DNA from: Arenicola marina
Lineage: Eukaryota > Annelida > Polychaeta > Arenicolidae
Assembly: GCA_964019135.1 (NCBI GenBank)
Contig: OZ025261.1
Location: 36,322,820 to 36,386,819, forward strand
Reading direction: 5' to 3'
DNA: 64,000 bases
Below the pieces are notes generated by a model that was given only the letters and a program-made list of their open reading frames with translations, ran no database searches and had not been told where the DNA came from. How positions within the stretch are numbered: position 1 is the stretch's first letter; each line of letters starts with the position of its first letter. Below, in pieces: positions 1 through 11,800 of the stretch. Made by a program: the position numbers and the translations under genes.

Positions 1-596
1 CCGGGCCACATCAAGGCACTTGAGTGCAATATTATGGGATGTAGCGCCCAGGGGCGACTCAGAATGCTTGTAGCGAAGGATTCCTGCACGAACAACGGGG
101 TGCAGGTGCTTTGTATAATGCTGTATTTATATGTTTTTTTTCACTTAAGGAACACTTCCATTAGTATTACACAGAATAACTTACACTTGTAGGTCATGTA
201 TACACTGTGAAAAGAGACCTTAATTATCATTGAGATATGTGCTCTGGGTTCCTGTTGCACCATTAAGGGTGTTCACGCAAAGGGTTTATTAAAACAAATG
301 TCGCGCTGAAAACATGGGTCACAAGCTCTTAGACGTATTATTTACGCCATATATCTTTATAGTAATTCATGTTGTGCACGACGCACATTTTATTATTATT
401 CCTTCGTCTCGATGTCTTTGGCTGACAGAATAGATTCAAACTATGAAGTCGAAGCTCATTGCGAAAGGAAACATTGTACATATTTAGACTTATATCTGCA
501 AAATAAGTGGGTTTCGCAATGCTTTATTACCGATTTATTTCAATTGTTAATTTTATGCAATGAGTTAGATATATTCTTATTTTGTTGACCTTGCAG
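1..596. other. Gene-less left edge, probably intron
   Basis: No exon, RNA gene or repeat can be supported here. The first recognised exon to the right opens in phase 1 after a TTGCAG acceptor, so this stretch is most simply the intron before it. The 5' exons with the signal peptide would then lie left of the window. Confidence 0.5.
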
Positions 597-3500
597 ATTA
601 TTTCAACCGTTAATCGCCTGTATGGGACACTACTTCGAGCATTGCAGCGACATCAGGCACGCGTATCGGCATCACGTACGGCCAGTTGTGGAAACATTGA
701 AGTGTCTCTGTTCGAAAACCGAAGGTAAAGGCAACCATAATTCTGTATTGCAACTGGTCAACCCGGTTAACTGCACCAGATTCTGCAAACAGCACCGGTT
801 CCGATGGGTGAAGGTTGGGTAATTCATCTGTTTTCACGGCGCACATGAGCGATTTGTGACAACGTCTACCACGAAATACGCCCGCTGGAGTGAACAATGT
901 TCCCCGGTTAAGCGTAGGTTCAAGTGCTGTATAACACGGCCGCTAACGCTGAAACAGAGAGCGGTGTCATAACGCGCCCCTCAGGCTAATGGGTCATAAC
1001 GCACCCCTCAGGCTAATGGGTCATAACGACCCCGCCGCCGTGCACACATATAAATAGTGGTTTGTACAGTGATAGATCTACCTCACTTGTAAGAAATAAT
1101 GAAGCATCGTCAGGATTTTAGCTTCGGTACCGATGCCATAGAAACCTCACGACGGCCGTTCTCTTTTAAACACAGATCAGTGATAAAACAATGTATTGGA
1201 TGCTATATGGACGATTCATATCCTCTGTAGCAGCCCTCCAATCTCTGTATCTCCCCGTAACATTACCTTATGACCAGCCCTTGGCACGCATTGACCCGCT
1301 ATTGACCTTCCAGGGGCGGATCTAGCGGGACTGGGGGGGGGGGGCTGGGGGGGGGGGGGGGTCTTAGGACCTTGCACCCCCCTTCCCCTTGGGAACTTGA
1401 TCATACATTGTGAACGTCTGGTTTTCCGATGAAATACATCGTAAAGTGACATTTTGTGTATATGGATACAATCCCCCCTCCCCAGTCGCAACCCCCCCCC
1501 CCCCTGTCAAGTTTCTGGATCCGCCCCTGACCTGCTGAGCACTGCTGTTTTAACCATGTGACCGCTCGGGCTGCAGATACTTGCCCAGTATCACCAAGTG
1601 GCGTGGCATGCATGGAGGAGGAGTTCGGAGGGTTCATGGCGAAACTCTGTGATGAAGTCTACTACTTTCACAAGGACCAGGATGTCGTGACCGCCAGCTG
1701 CAGGTGAGACTCCAGTGGACCCCTGTCTTTTTGTAATTCCTGCATGCGCCCTTGGGGTAGGGGGCGGAGAAGGTGGGAGACGGATGGTTGGGTGGGGGGG
1801 GGGGGGGGTAATAGGAACGGGGGAATGGGGGAAAGCCGGTGGTGGGGAGGGGGGGAGGGTACTCACTATACCAGTTAAGTTGTTTACAAATGTAGATCGA
1901 CGTTATAACGCTCAGTGGTAGGCGTGTTTGTTGCCTAGTTTATTTATTGTTATTATTAGTTTTGTTATTATTAATTGTTAATAAATGAAGGACTATTGTG
2001 CAATGAACTAGCCATTCTGGTCAGCCAGCCATATGGTGCTGCTATCTGGATCTATATAAAATAGGAAAGTTAGTCAGCTCTTCTAATGTAATTATAATAA
2101 GTAAAGGTTATTACATTGCGTCATCACAGCAATAGAAACTATTGAAGCAGGGATGATGATATCACCTGCTCAGCCCTTGTTCGTATTATATTGCCTTCAG
2201 ACTGGAGCATAACAACGTTCACTGTAAGGAGGCTCTTGTGACGTCACGATGCGGTTCGGAGGCCGGGGGTCTGGCATTCCACCTGTCCAAGCTGTACTGG
2301 CAGACCGAGGATCCCTCCTGCTCGGAGCCACTGCTCCACCACGCAGGGCCGTCAGGTACACCCCACTGAACCGTGACGTCACTCCATTGTTCTCTCTCCA
2401 CTGGACGGTGACGTCACCCTATTGTTCTCTCTCCACTGGGCGGTGACGTCTCACGACATTAAGTATTAGATATGGATCGAAGAACTTCGAGGCGAAGCCG
2501 AGAAGTTGTAAGATCCCAATAATGACCTACAACTCATTCCTTATCTAATACTTAATGCATACTTCCATTGTTTCCTCCGAGGAGGCGGCGATGGCATGGA
2601 GTATGTGAGCGAGGGGTCATTATTGTGACGGAACTATAATGACCCGCTCTGGTACAATAATGACCTCCTGCTCACGGTCCGCAGGTCCTTACCGGCAAAA
2701 CACGACTCCGAGGAAACAATAGAAGTATGCATTAATTGACGTTACTTTTTCCATTGGACTCCATTAGCAGATCGTAGTTCAGATTACTCCACTGCGAGGC
2801 GCCAATGCATTCTGGGTATTATTTTGGTCAGTGGGAGTTGATGTCAAGATGGCGTCATCACATGACCATATATTCTGTCGACAATTAAACTTACCATATT
2901 ATCATCTATGCAAAGGAAAAGTAATGTAAGCTTATTATGGATGTAATTTTATATATGACATGCCATTAATCTAGCAATACGGTGGACACAGTCTGGCGAC
3001 ATCACCTTTACACCCAATACTTGTATTTCCCTCCTCAGTAAATCAATAAATCCCCAAGTGATGCGGTATGTTTCACACTTGATACAAATGTGAAACAGAT
3101 AACAACATCAAGTTCTTGATGAAAGTTATTAACCACAAGTTAGCCATAACTAAGCAGAGTTAATCGATAAGAACTTCTCCGTGATGCGATGAGTGAACCA
3201 CACATTGTGCGGACCCAACGGCTTGGTCTTCCCCTGGTTAAAGTGTATCCGTCTTGTAACCACTAGATGTGTTTACCTTCAGAATACCGTTATAATGACG
3301 ACTGTCCGACGGATTTCGTGACCAAGATGAACGAATGCGCGGCAATGTATAACAAGGAGCAGTTGACATTCATGAACAATGTCCTGGTTCCCGACGGAAA
3401 GAAAGCAGTGCTGCAGACGTTCTGCAGGTAAAGTAATACTTGCAATAGGCTTTGACAATTCCCCCTCCTAGATCCGCACTTCAGTACTATTTCTGCTAAC

Positions 3501-5710
3501 CGTGGGTGGTTGTGTTGGGGGTCACCCTGGTGTAAACGAGGGTGGTTGACTTGGGGGTCCCCCTGATATCGTCGCATGGCTACAGAGCTCCCGACTGAGT
3601 GTAAGACTCAAAACCTGAATAGTATGATTATTAATAAAACATGTATGTAGCCCCTTTGCCCCCCCCTCCCTCTTTTCTAAGCCCCTTCTCCGATGCCAAA
3701 CATCTCTCCTCTCCCCATCCTCCGCCACTGTGTTTGGTCGCCCTGACGTTACCATGACACTCGTCACGTGACAGGTCCTACAAGGAGTACGTGAACTGCA
3801 CTGAGCCGCACGAGGCGCGCTGTCCTTCCGGTCGTGACGTCATGTTGCACAGCTACGCCTCCGTCAGGTTCTACCGCCTCCGTCTCGACCACATATGTCT
3901 GGGCGACCGACGCAAAGGTGAGATCGGAGCGTTGTTTAAGGCCAGGTTTGTGCTTACGAGGGCTAAAATAAGCCAAGGAACCGGCGGGATCATCAATAAC
4001 TTGGATGCAATATGCCCCATAGTGGACCGCCCCCACCCGGTTTCGAACAGAGTAACTATAGTGATCTGGGGTAGAGTGTTCTGTACTTAATCGGATAGAG
4101 AGGCAAACGGGAGAATATTGACAGAATATAGCAGAGATCGTATAGAACGAAATATCCTTCCGTTACGTCACAATGGTTTTGTAAAGCATCACTATGCAGC
4201 TCCTGGGTGAAACGCAGCACTCTATATCTACTCGCTGTCTCCACCCCTCATACGAATTCCGGATTAGTGAGGCAGTGGATGGTTGCGGTAATGTAATTAA
4301 CTACTATAAGACTTCGTGTCTTTGTCGCAGATTTCAAGCGCAATTTGCCGTGTTACCAACGCGTGGAGAAGAAGAAGCTGCTGGCGCCATGCTCGCAGGA
4401 ACTGCAAGAGGACTTTCAGGCCTCGGCCGATGTGTCTGCCTTTGAGTTCTACTGCAAACCAGAGCACAGCGCCACCAAGCGACTGAAAGGGTAAGCACGC
4501 GATATGCCATGGTGGGTACGTGAAACATAGCTATGTAACTCCTTATATTGGCACTAACGGGTGTAACATGCGACGGGCGAGACGATGAAATATGACCAGG
4601 TAGTCTGACTGTTATTGCGTATTCTTGCAACAAAACGACGGAAGTTCACACTTGCAAGCTGATTGCGCTCACAATAGTTTATGCAACAGTGAATAACAAT
4701 ATTCACTAGGCCAGTACATGATTTACACAGTTACGATGACTCAAATAATATCTATATGCAATACTACCTGATGTTGCAGTTTGCTAGATGACTTAATAAC
4801 CAGGTTAGGTGGTTGCATATCTTGAGTCGATCCACTTAATTATCGCCCGTAACCTAAACACGTGTTTACGTACCGCGAGTCGATCCACCTAATTATCGCC
4901 CATAGAATGAACACGTGGTTACACGTTTTTACTCTGTATCCTTGTCGGTCTCAGTCTCGGGGCAGGAGAGCGGTTAGACCTGACTCTGGCCAGTGTATCT
5001 GTCACGGTGTTGTTTGCAGAGTGCTGTCGAAGGCGGCGACCTGCTATCACGTCGTGTACGAGAACACATGTAACGTGAAGGCGGCCGACGCCATGGTCGG
5101 TCTGGTGGAGGCCGCCCTGGCCGACCCCTCCACCCTGGGCTACGACCTCGTCCCCCACTGCGAGGCCTTCACCAACCTCACCCAGACCACCCACGCCACC
5201 CCGGTCAAGACCAAGCGTCATAACGACGGGCAGACGCCGGGGAGGGACAGCGGCAACGCGCCGCCTCCCCCCAACGCCCACCCGGAGAAGAGCCTCCCGG
5301 AAGTGACGTCATCAATGGCGACTTCGAAAAGTGATGAGGTCATGACGCTAGGGAGCGCTGATGGTCCAACCCGGAATTCGACCTCGGGTGCGCATTACCC
5401 GACACCCTATGCGGGGTCTACGTCACCTCTTCGCGCCTCGGTTACCACGACGACTAAAACAATGGAGGCCGTTGTCTCCACCACACTAGCGCCACCTGTC
5501 GGCGAGGAGGGGAACCAGCCGGCAGACAGCTCCGGACGGTCCAGACCGTTAGATCCGGGCGACAAGGCCCGCGTGGGGGACACGGCACCCCGGTCTGGCG
5601 CCGTGGTCCACTCATCCGCACCCCCGCTCCACCCCTCTCGGACTGCGGCCACGTGGCTACTCACCAGTCTCACCATCACCGCCGCTGGGGTCATGTTTTG
5701 TCGATTATAG
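597..5710 (+). CDS. Unrecognised secreted Cys-rich modular protein, GPI-anchor-like tail (3' seven exons)
   Basis: I do not recognise the family. Seven exons join with GT-AG sites and consistent phases: 597-724, 1577-1703, 2201-2355, 3283-3427, 3775-3917, 4331-4490 and 5020-5710. Intron phases alternate 1,2,1,2,1,2, so a two-exon module of about 85-100 residues has been duplicated. The last exon begins another first-half unit. Most exons carry three cysteines, with 7-12 residues between the first two and 16-29 before the third; the first module has extra ones. The final exon then gives a Pro/Ser/Thr-rich stalk of about 160 residues and ends in a hydrophobic tail (TWLLTSLTITAAGVMFCRL) with almost nothing after it. 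This looks like a GPI-anchor signal. The product is therefore probably an extracellular membrane-tethered protein. The spacing loosely recalls nematode DUF19 (T20D4.11-like) domains, but that is unverified. The start and signal peptide are missing because the window begins inside the gene. Confidence 0.82.
1310..1532. mobile_element. Small MITE-like inverted-repeat element with G/C runs
   Basis: The ends are inverted copies of about 15 bp: CAGGGGCGGATCTAG on the left and CTGGATCCGCCCCTG on the right. Between them lie long G and C runs, themselves inverted, around unique DNA. It sits in intron 1 of the Cys-rich gene. Similar ends occur near 14645, 23288, 43505, 43760 and 43830, so it is a dispersed family. 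No clear target-site duplication was found. Confidence 0.5.
2372..2450 (+). repeat. Short 32-bp tandem repeat, 2.5 copies
   Basis: Unit of about 32 bp containing GTGACGTCAC and TTGTTCTCTCTCCACTGG, in the intron just after exon 3 of the Cys-rich gene. The TGACGTCA palindromes resemble CRE sites but are simply part of the repeat. Confidence 0.7.
2457..2740. mobile_element. Foldback/MITE-like element
   Basis: Two nested inverted repeats are visible. One pairs 2459-2473 with 2542-2556 (ATTAAGTATTAGATA and its complement). The other pairs 2555-2580 with 2707-2732 with about two mismatches. The stretch also carries several AATAATGACC motifs in both orientations. It lies within an intron and has no coding potential. 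Confidence 0.5.
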
Positions 5711-6408
5711 CTGAGAGTCAACACCTGATTTGGCTTCGATGAGAACAAACAATGCAACTGTGTCTGTGGGGATGTTTATGTTGATAATGGTTGTGAATAG
5801 AACGGGTGACAGCAGACTGCAGCTAAAACTATGAAACATCCCTGAACCTAGCCCTACATGATATACCGTAGCTGAGCCACACCTTGTGCGACAGTTTACT
5901 AAATCCCGATATATTGACCTGACCTGACCTAAACAGACGTTGGATCCCTACATGTGGCGCGATACGTGGGATTTCATCATTGTTGTTTGTGACGCGTCAC
6001 CGATCTGTCGCGTGGCAACGCCGTGTTGGCAAGGACGCACCAATCGAGGGGTGGGTGCATGGTGCTACGTTCACACATGAATGGCCTGGTGCTGTGATGT
6101 TTTACCTCCGTGGTGCAAGTGGAAGACTTTATGCCAAAGCGTCTCTTGCCCGATCACGTTGTGGGTGACATGGCTGGTGCTCCATGAGACCAAACACGCA
6201 TTGTGACTATGTTTATATTTTTGCTTTGGTGCCAACATAGCGAACCTGTTTACGACAAGAGCTTTTCACGCTGCGTCGTTCATACACCGACACACACTGC
6301 ACGTGAAACTACATTTGTATTGAACGCTTCGAATGTTTACTGTTTGGCTGTATGTGTGTGTGCCTTAGTCAACCCCAGGATTGGTCGGGTGTGAATGGTG
6401 GTGTGGTG
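5711..6408. other. 3' flank of the Cys-rich gene
   Basis: No ORF with coding character is seen. No AATAAA occurs soon after the stop codon. The first good one is at about 6978, beyond the 19-bp minisatellite, so this may be 3' UTR. That is inference. Confidence 0.4.
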
Positions 6409-6890
6409 CGATGCAAGACTGTGGGGATGTTACAAGACTGTGGCAATGTTACAAAACTGTGGGGATGTTACAAGACTGTGGCAATGTTACAAGACTGTGG
6501 GGATGTTACAAGGCTGTGGCAATGTTACAAGACTGTGGGGATGTTACAAGACTGTGGCAATGTTACAAGACTGTGGGGATGTTACAAGGCTGTGGCGATG
6601 TTACAAGACTGTGGGGATGTTACAAGGCTGTGGCAATGTTACAAGACTGTGGGGATGTTACAAGACTGTGAAAATGTTACCAGACTGTGGGGATGTTGCA
6701 AGACTGTGACAATGTTACAAGACTGTGGGGATGTTACAAGACTGTGGGGATGTTACAAGACTGTGGCAATGTTACAAGACTGTGGGGATGTCACAAGGCT
6801 GTGGGGATGTTACAAGACTGGGGATGTTACAAGGCTGTGGCGACGTTACAAGGCTGTGGCAATGTTACAAGACTGTGGCGACGTTTCAAG
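6409..6890 (+). repeat. 19-bp minisatellite
   Basis: About 25 tandem units of a 19-bp motif, GATGTTACAAGACTGTGGG, often alternating with a GCAATG variant. Unit starts at 6428, 6447 and 6466 show the period. The unit has no stop codon in any plus-strand frame, and 19 is not a multiple of 3. Each frame therefore reads a 19-residue cycle and all three stay open, which explains a 188-residue ORF here. No coding role is supported. Confidence 0.95.
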
Positions 6891-6975
6891 TGACGCGTTT
6901 GTAGTGGCATTTCTGTGAATATCACATCGGTTGAACCGCTTTAGAATTATTGTGTTTTTTTAATGTTAATATGTG

Positions 6976-6983
6976 TCAAATAA
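6976..6983 (+). promoter_or_regulatory. Candidate polyadenylation signal
   Basis: AATAAA within TCAAATAAAAACC, the first good signal downstream of the Cys-rich gene. If it is used, the 3' UTR would be about 1.3 kb and would include the 19-bp minisatellite. Confidence 0.3.
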
Positions 6984-6999
6984 AAACCCGTTAATGTAC

Positions 7000-8640
7000 A
7001 TCGTTGTGATGATCTATTTGACGCTTTAACGTGACACCGCCCTATCAACATATCATATTGGCTAGTATATCAAAATAAATAAAACTCTGAAATATTTAGT
7101 TCGCGAAATATGAACCGCTAATGCACACGAATCCCATATATTTATGTACATCAAATTGCGTGGTAATGAAATGTAATGCTGATGTTTAAGACAAGATTTG
7201 CACTAATCGAAGTCAAAATCCCCTGGGCCAATAGAATACGGAATAAGAGAATATTTGACGTGGCCTAAGGGCCCAACCAGGAAACAAGCCTCCCGAAACA
7301 AGGAAATATAGTCAATAAGAGAATATTTGACGTGGCTTAAATACCTATCAGGGAAACAAATGATCATTGAAATTGAGTCCGGTAGTTCCACGGCGATGGG
7401 GAGGGCGCGGTCAAATCCTGAGACAAGAAGGATAAATTACAATGAATTTGGGTGAACCTTCTCCAGATACAGGTGGTGGGGCACGAACCAACTGTCTGTC
7501 GACACGCAACATGCCTAGCCTAGACACAAGTCCAAAGGCTCATCTGAATATTTAGATATGCGTGCATTTATTTAACAGGTGAAGGACTTTCCAGTAACGC
7601 GTTATGACACCTGATTTATCCTCTTCCCTACTTTCCTTTCAGTCTACGTTAGGTAAAGCGAATTAGACATACAAAAGGGGAAAGTGTGTTCATGTTTGTA
7701 TCTTGGTTACTTATATTATAAGTAACAGTTTATGCATATTTCTATCTTTCTAAGTTTATGAAGATACAACTCAAGTCGAAGTTGCACAAAATTGCATTTG
7801 ATAAAATCAAATGCTTAGTTGTGTTCTCCGATCAAAATATAAAATGTATACGCTAAAGGCATTAATGTATATGAACTATTCCGTTTTATATATGCAATTA
7901 GGCAGAAATATCTCAAAACATCAAGAGTCTGTTTTTCCTAATTAAGCAACGTTTGCGGTCGGCCATTCTGGTAGGCAGATGTTTGGCTAATTCCCATAAA
8001 ACCTAGAGATAGAATTCTCGCACTCTGTTGTCAGTGGCCAATGTTGACACCAGTTCCGGGAAAAACCCATCCCGGTATACGTGTCAGAAATTGAGATTTT
8101 ATCATATTATGTTACAGTTTGACAACGAAGTTTGGCGAAGTTTGGCGGCTTAAACGCTGAAACTTACTGTGTAAGATCCATTTTAGTTTTCCAATCGTGC
8201 GTTGTTTTGCTGCCGCCATTCACGTTACAGATCTTGTCACTCAGTGGTTACCGCGGTGTCAATGCGCGTAACTGATATTTACATAAATAGTTCCAACAAA
8301 CCAACCGAACTTAATAGCTATAGACCTGAATCATATGAACTCCAACTATAGAAATACAGCCACAATTTACGAAAACAAAAGGTTCATTTTACAAATAGAT
8401 ACCATTTTGCCCAAAACAATATGTTCGTTAGACCTATCTCCGCCGCAGAGGCGTAATCACTTTGACGACGTCATATCTCCAAGGAAACACGTCGCGCGCA
8501 ACACTTAGTTGCAGGTGCTATTGAGCGCCACTGTTATGATTTCGACCAACTATTTAGGTGCAGTTGTGAGTATTATTGTCATCGTTAGATCTCCGTGTTG
8601 AATTAATGGCGACGTTTAAAGTTCTATTCGAGCGAGAAAA
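7000..8640. other. Intergenic, AT-rich
   Basis: No gene is supported. The only structure noted is a 23-bp direct repeat (AATAAGAGAATATTTGACGT and the next bases) at 7242-7264 and 7314-7336. Confidence 0.5.
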
Positions 8641-8642
8641 TA

Positions 8643-8762
8643 CATATGGCATTGCTTCTCGTGCGAGATGGGTTTATCTCAGCACGCATCTCCGAAATCC
8701 TTTGGATTTTGGAGACTTGTGCTGAGATAAACCCATCTCGCACTCGACGCAATGCCATATGC
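8643..8762. repeat. Long hairpin, about 58-bp arms
   Basis: The left arm (8643-8700) and right arm (8704-8762) are inverted copies with a few mismatches and a loop of only a few bases. Both strands read MAL..VRDGFISA because of the symmetry. It could be a miniature foldback element or a small-RNA hairpin. It lies about 110 bp beyond the stop codon of lysozyme 1. Confidence 0.75.
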
Positions 8763-8869
8763 ATATCATCCAAACACAGCAAAAGGACACAGTCGGCTCC
8801 ACCGAAACATATTTTAACTCTTTTAACTCTCAAACATCAATTAAACAGGTGCTTCCACGTGGCGGCCGT

Positions 8870-11800
8870 TTAGCAACCGGAAGTACCCGCGCAGCAGTTC
8901 TGGACATTGGCCCAGTAGCCCTCGGTGTTGGAGTTGTTGCAGCCGTTGGGGCCTCCGTTGTGGATCCTGGCGTAGTCCTCGCAGGTCGGGGTGCGGCCCC
9001 CGGTGCAGTAGGTGCCGTAGCGAGCCATATAGTCCCTCACGCACTGACTGGAGCACGTGTAGTCGTTGGCGCAGTTACGCCACGCCGTGTCGTCTGGAAG
9101 GAAACGGAGGGAAGGATCGAATTAAATTTTAAAAAGTCGGACATTCCGATGATATTTCTGCACCAATGTTCACGTGTTATGATGTTCACCCAACGGATTA
9201 TTTACGAATTGTCTCAGAACCCAACAAAGGTGCGTATATTGGAGGACATTTTAAAGCTGGGCGCGAAAAAAAACGCCTTAAAGGTAATATCACGAATATC
9301 GAGGAATTCGTAGACTGCTATAACGAATCGCGGTAAATCGGCAAAGAGTCTTGGCGTTGAACCAGGATTTGTAACGATAACGATAAAAAAAACAGCTAAT
9401 CCCGAATCTCCAAGAATTCCTGGATACCCATCGCAGAGATCAGAAAAAGTATTCCCCGACCCACGTCACAATATTACAGATTTTATGACATGAACAAATA
9501 CAGAATTCACAGCAGACTTACAGCTGTCGCAGGTGGTGGGGTCGATGTACTGGCAGTCGCAGTAATATTCAATCTTGATCTGGTACGGGCCGCAGCTGTC
9601 AGAGTACACGTCGTAGACACACCCGATGTTAGGGTTGCAGTTAGACTCCACCTGTCAACGAAATACAAATCTGGACCGGGGCACACACATTCCCTCATTC
9701 GTCCGGCTCCTTTCTCTTGTAAGTGTTTCCACACAAGTCCTAAGACTGAAGTCCAGCAAAAGGTGTTCACTGGAGTACGTAGGATTAATTATGCTTACTA
9801 CTTCCTCACGAAATCTGTTCATGTAAAGAAAGAGCTTTGAGTCGTTATGACTAGGGTAGGCCCGTTTAATATCTGCCGCCTCGCTTTCGTGAATAGTGTT
9901 TCCTGCGACCCATTTGCTGCCACGTGTTATGCATGTATGTACTCCAGACCCTTGCGGTATTAAGTTACTTGTAGGTGTATCTTGTTTCATAACAGGACAA
10001 CACAACACAACACACAACATCGCCCACTGACTTGACAAATGACAAGGTAAACAGAGCGGAGGCTATATCGAAACTTGTCTGCTTGGCTTGCGTGGAGCTA
10101 ATAATTTTTGTCATTATGTGAATTATCTTGGCAACAGGATTGTGAGTAAGCCAAATTATTTTGTGTCTTTGGCTGAAGCTGACAAATATAATATGATTTT
10201 AAGTTTGTCGATGGAATAGTTCGTGTCAAATTAGAAAACGAGGCGGCAGATATTTTTCGTGCTGACCATAGGTGAACGCAATCTGTTCATATACAACCAC
10301 TGATCTGATCCCTGGCTGATTGCTCTGAACCTGTCACTGCACATCGTGCTATGAGTGTTAGACACGGGTACAACCACTGTTCTGATCCCTGGCTGATTGC
10401 TCTGAGCCTCTCAATGCACATCGTGCTATGAGTTTTAGACACGGGTACAACCACTGTTCTGATCCCTGGCTGATTGCTCTGAGCCTGTCAATGCACATCG
10501 TGCTTTGAGTGTTAGACACGGGTACAACCACTGATCTGATCCCTGGCTGATTGCTCTGAGCCTCTCAATGCACATCGTGCTATGAGTTTTAGACACGGGT
10601 ACAACCACTGTTCTGATCCCTGGCTGATTGCTCTGAGCATGTCAATGCACATCGTGCTATGAGTGTTAGACACGGGTACGACTACTGATCTGATCCCTGG
10701 GTAATTACTCTGAGCCTGTCAATGCACATCGTGCTCTGAGTGTTAGACACGGGTACAACCACTGATCTGATCCCTGGCTGATTGCTCTGAGCCTGTCAAT
10801 GCACATCGTGCTTTGAGTATTAGGCACGGGTACAACCACTGTTCTGATCCCTGGGTAATTGCTCTGAGTCTGTCAATGCACATTGCGCTCTAAGTGTTAG
10901 ACACGGGAACATCCACTGTTCTGATCCCTGGCTGATTGCTCTGAGCCTGTCAATGCACATCCTGCTATGAGTGTTAGACACGGGTACAACCACTGATCTG
11001 ATCCCTGTCTGATTGCTCTGAGCGTGTCAATGCACATCGCGCTCTGAGTGCTAGACATGGGTACAACCAGTGATCTGATCCCTGTCTGATTGCTCTGAGC
11101 CTGTCAATGCACATCGCGCTCTGAGTGCTAGACACGGCCACATTTCCTGATCTGATCCCTGGCTGATTGCTCTGAACCTGTCAATGCACATCGTGCTGTG
11201 AGTGTTAGACACGGGTACAACCACTGATCTGATCCCTGTCTGATTGCTCTGAGCCTGTCAATGCACATCGCGCTCTGAGTGCTAGACACGACCATATTCC
11301 CTGATCTGATGCCCGGCTGATTGCTCTGAGCCTGTCAATGCACGTCGCGCTCTTTGTGTTAAACATGGGTACAACCACTGATTTGATTCCTTTCTGCTGG
11401 CTCTGATCCTGTCAGTGTCACATCGCGCTCTGAGTGTTAGACACGGGAACATCCACTGTTCTGATCCCTGGCTGATTGCTCTGAGCCTGTCAATGCACAT
11501 CGTGCTATGAGTGTTAGACACGGGTACAACCACTGATCTGATCCCTGGCTGATTGCTCTGAGCCTGTCAATGCACATCGCGCTCTGAGTGCTAGACACGG
11601 CCATATTCCCTGGTCTGATCCCTGGCTGATTGCTCTGAGCCTGTCAATGCACATCGCGCTCTGAGTGTTAGACACGGGTGCAACCACTGATCTACCCCTT
11701 AGTGGTCGTTCTGAGCCTGTCAATGCACATCGCGCTCTGAGTTTTAGACACGGCCACATTTACTAATCTGGTCCCTGGTTGATTGCTCTGAGCCTGTCAA

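Noticed and set aside
2372-2450. CRE/ATF enhancer from repeated TGACGTCA
   Set aside because: The motifs are part of a short tandem repeat inside an intron, so their number is explained by duplication.
6352-6918. 188-residue ORF
   Set aside because: It is the translation of the 19-bp minisatellite; all three plus-strand frames are open there.
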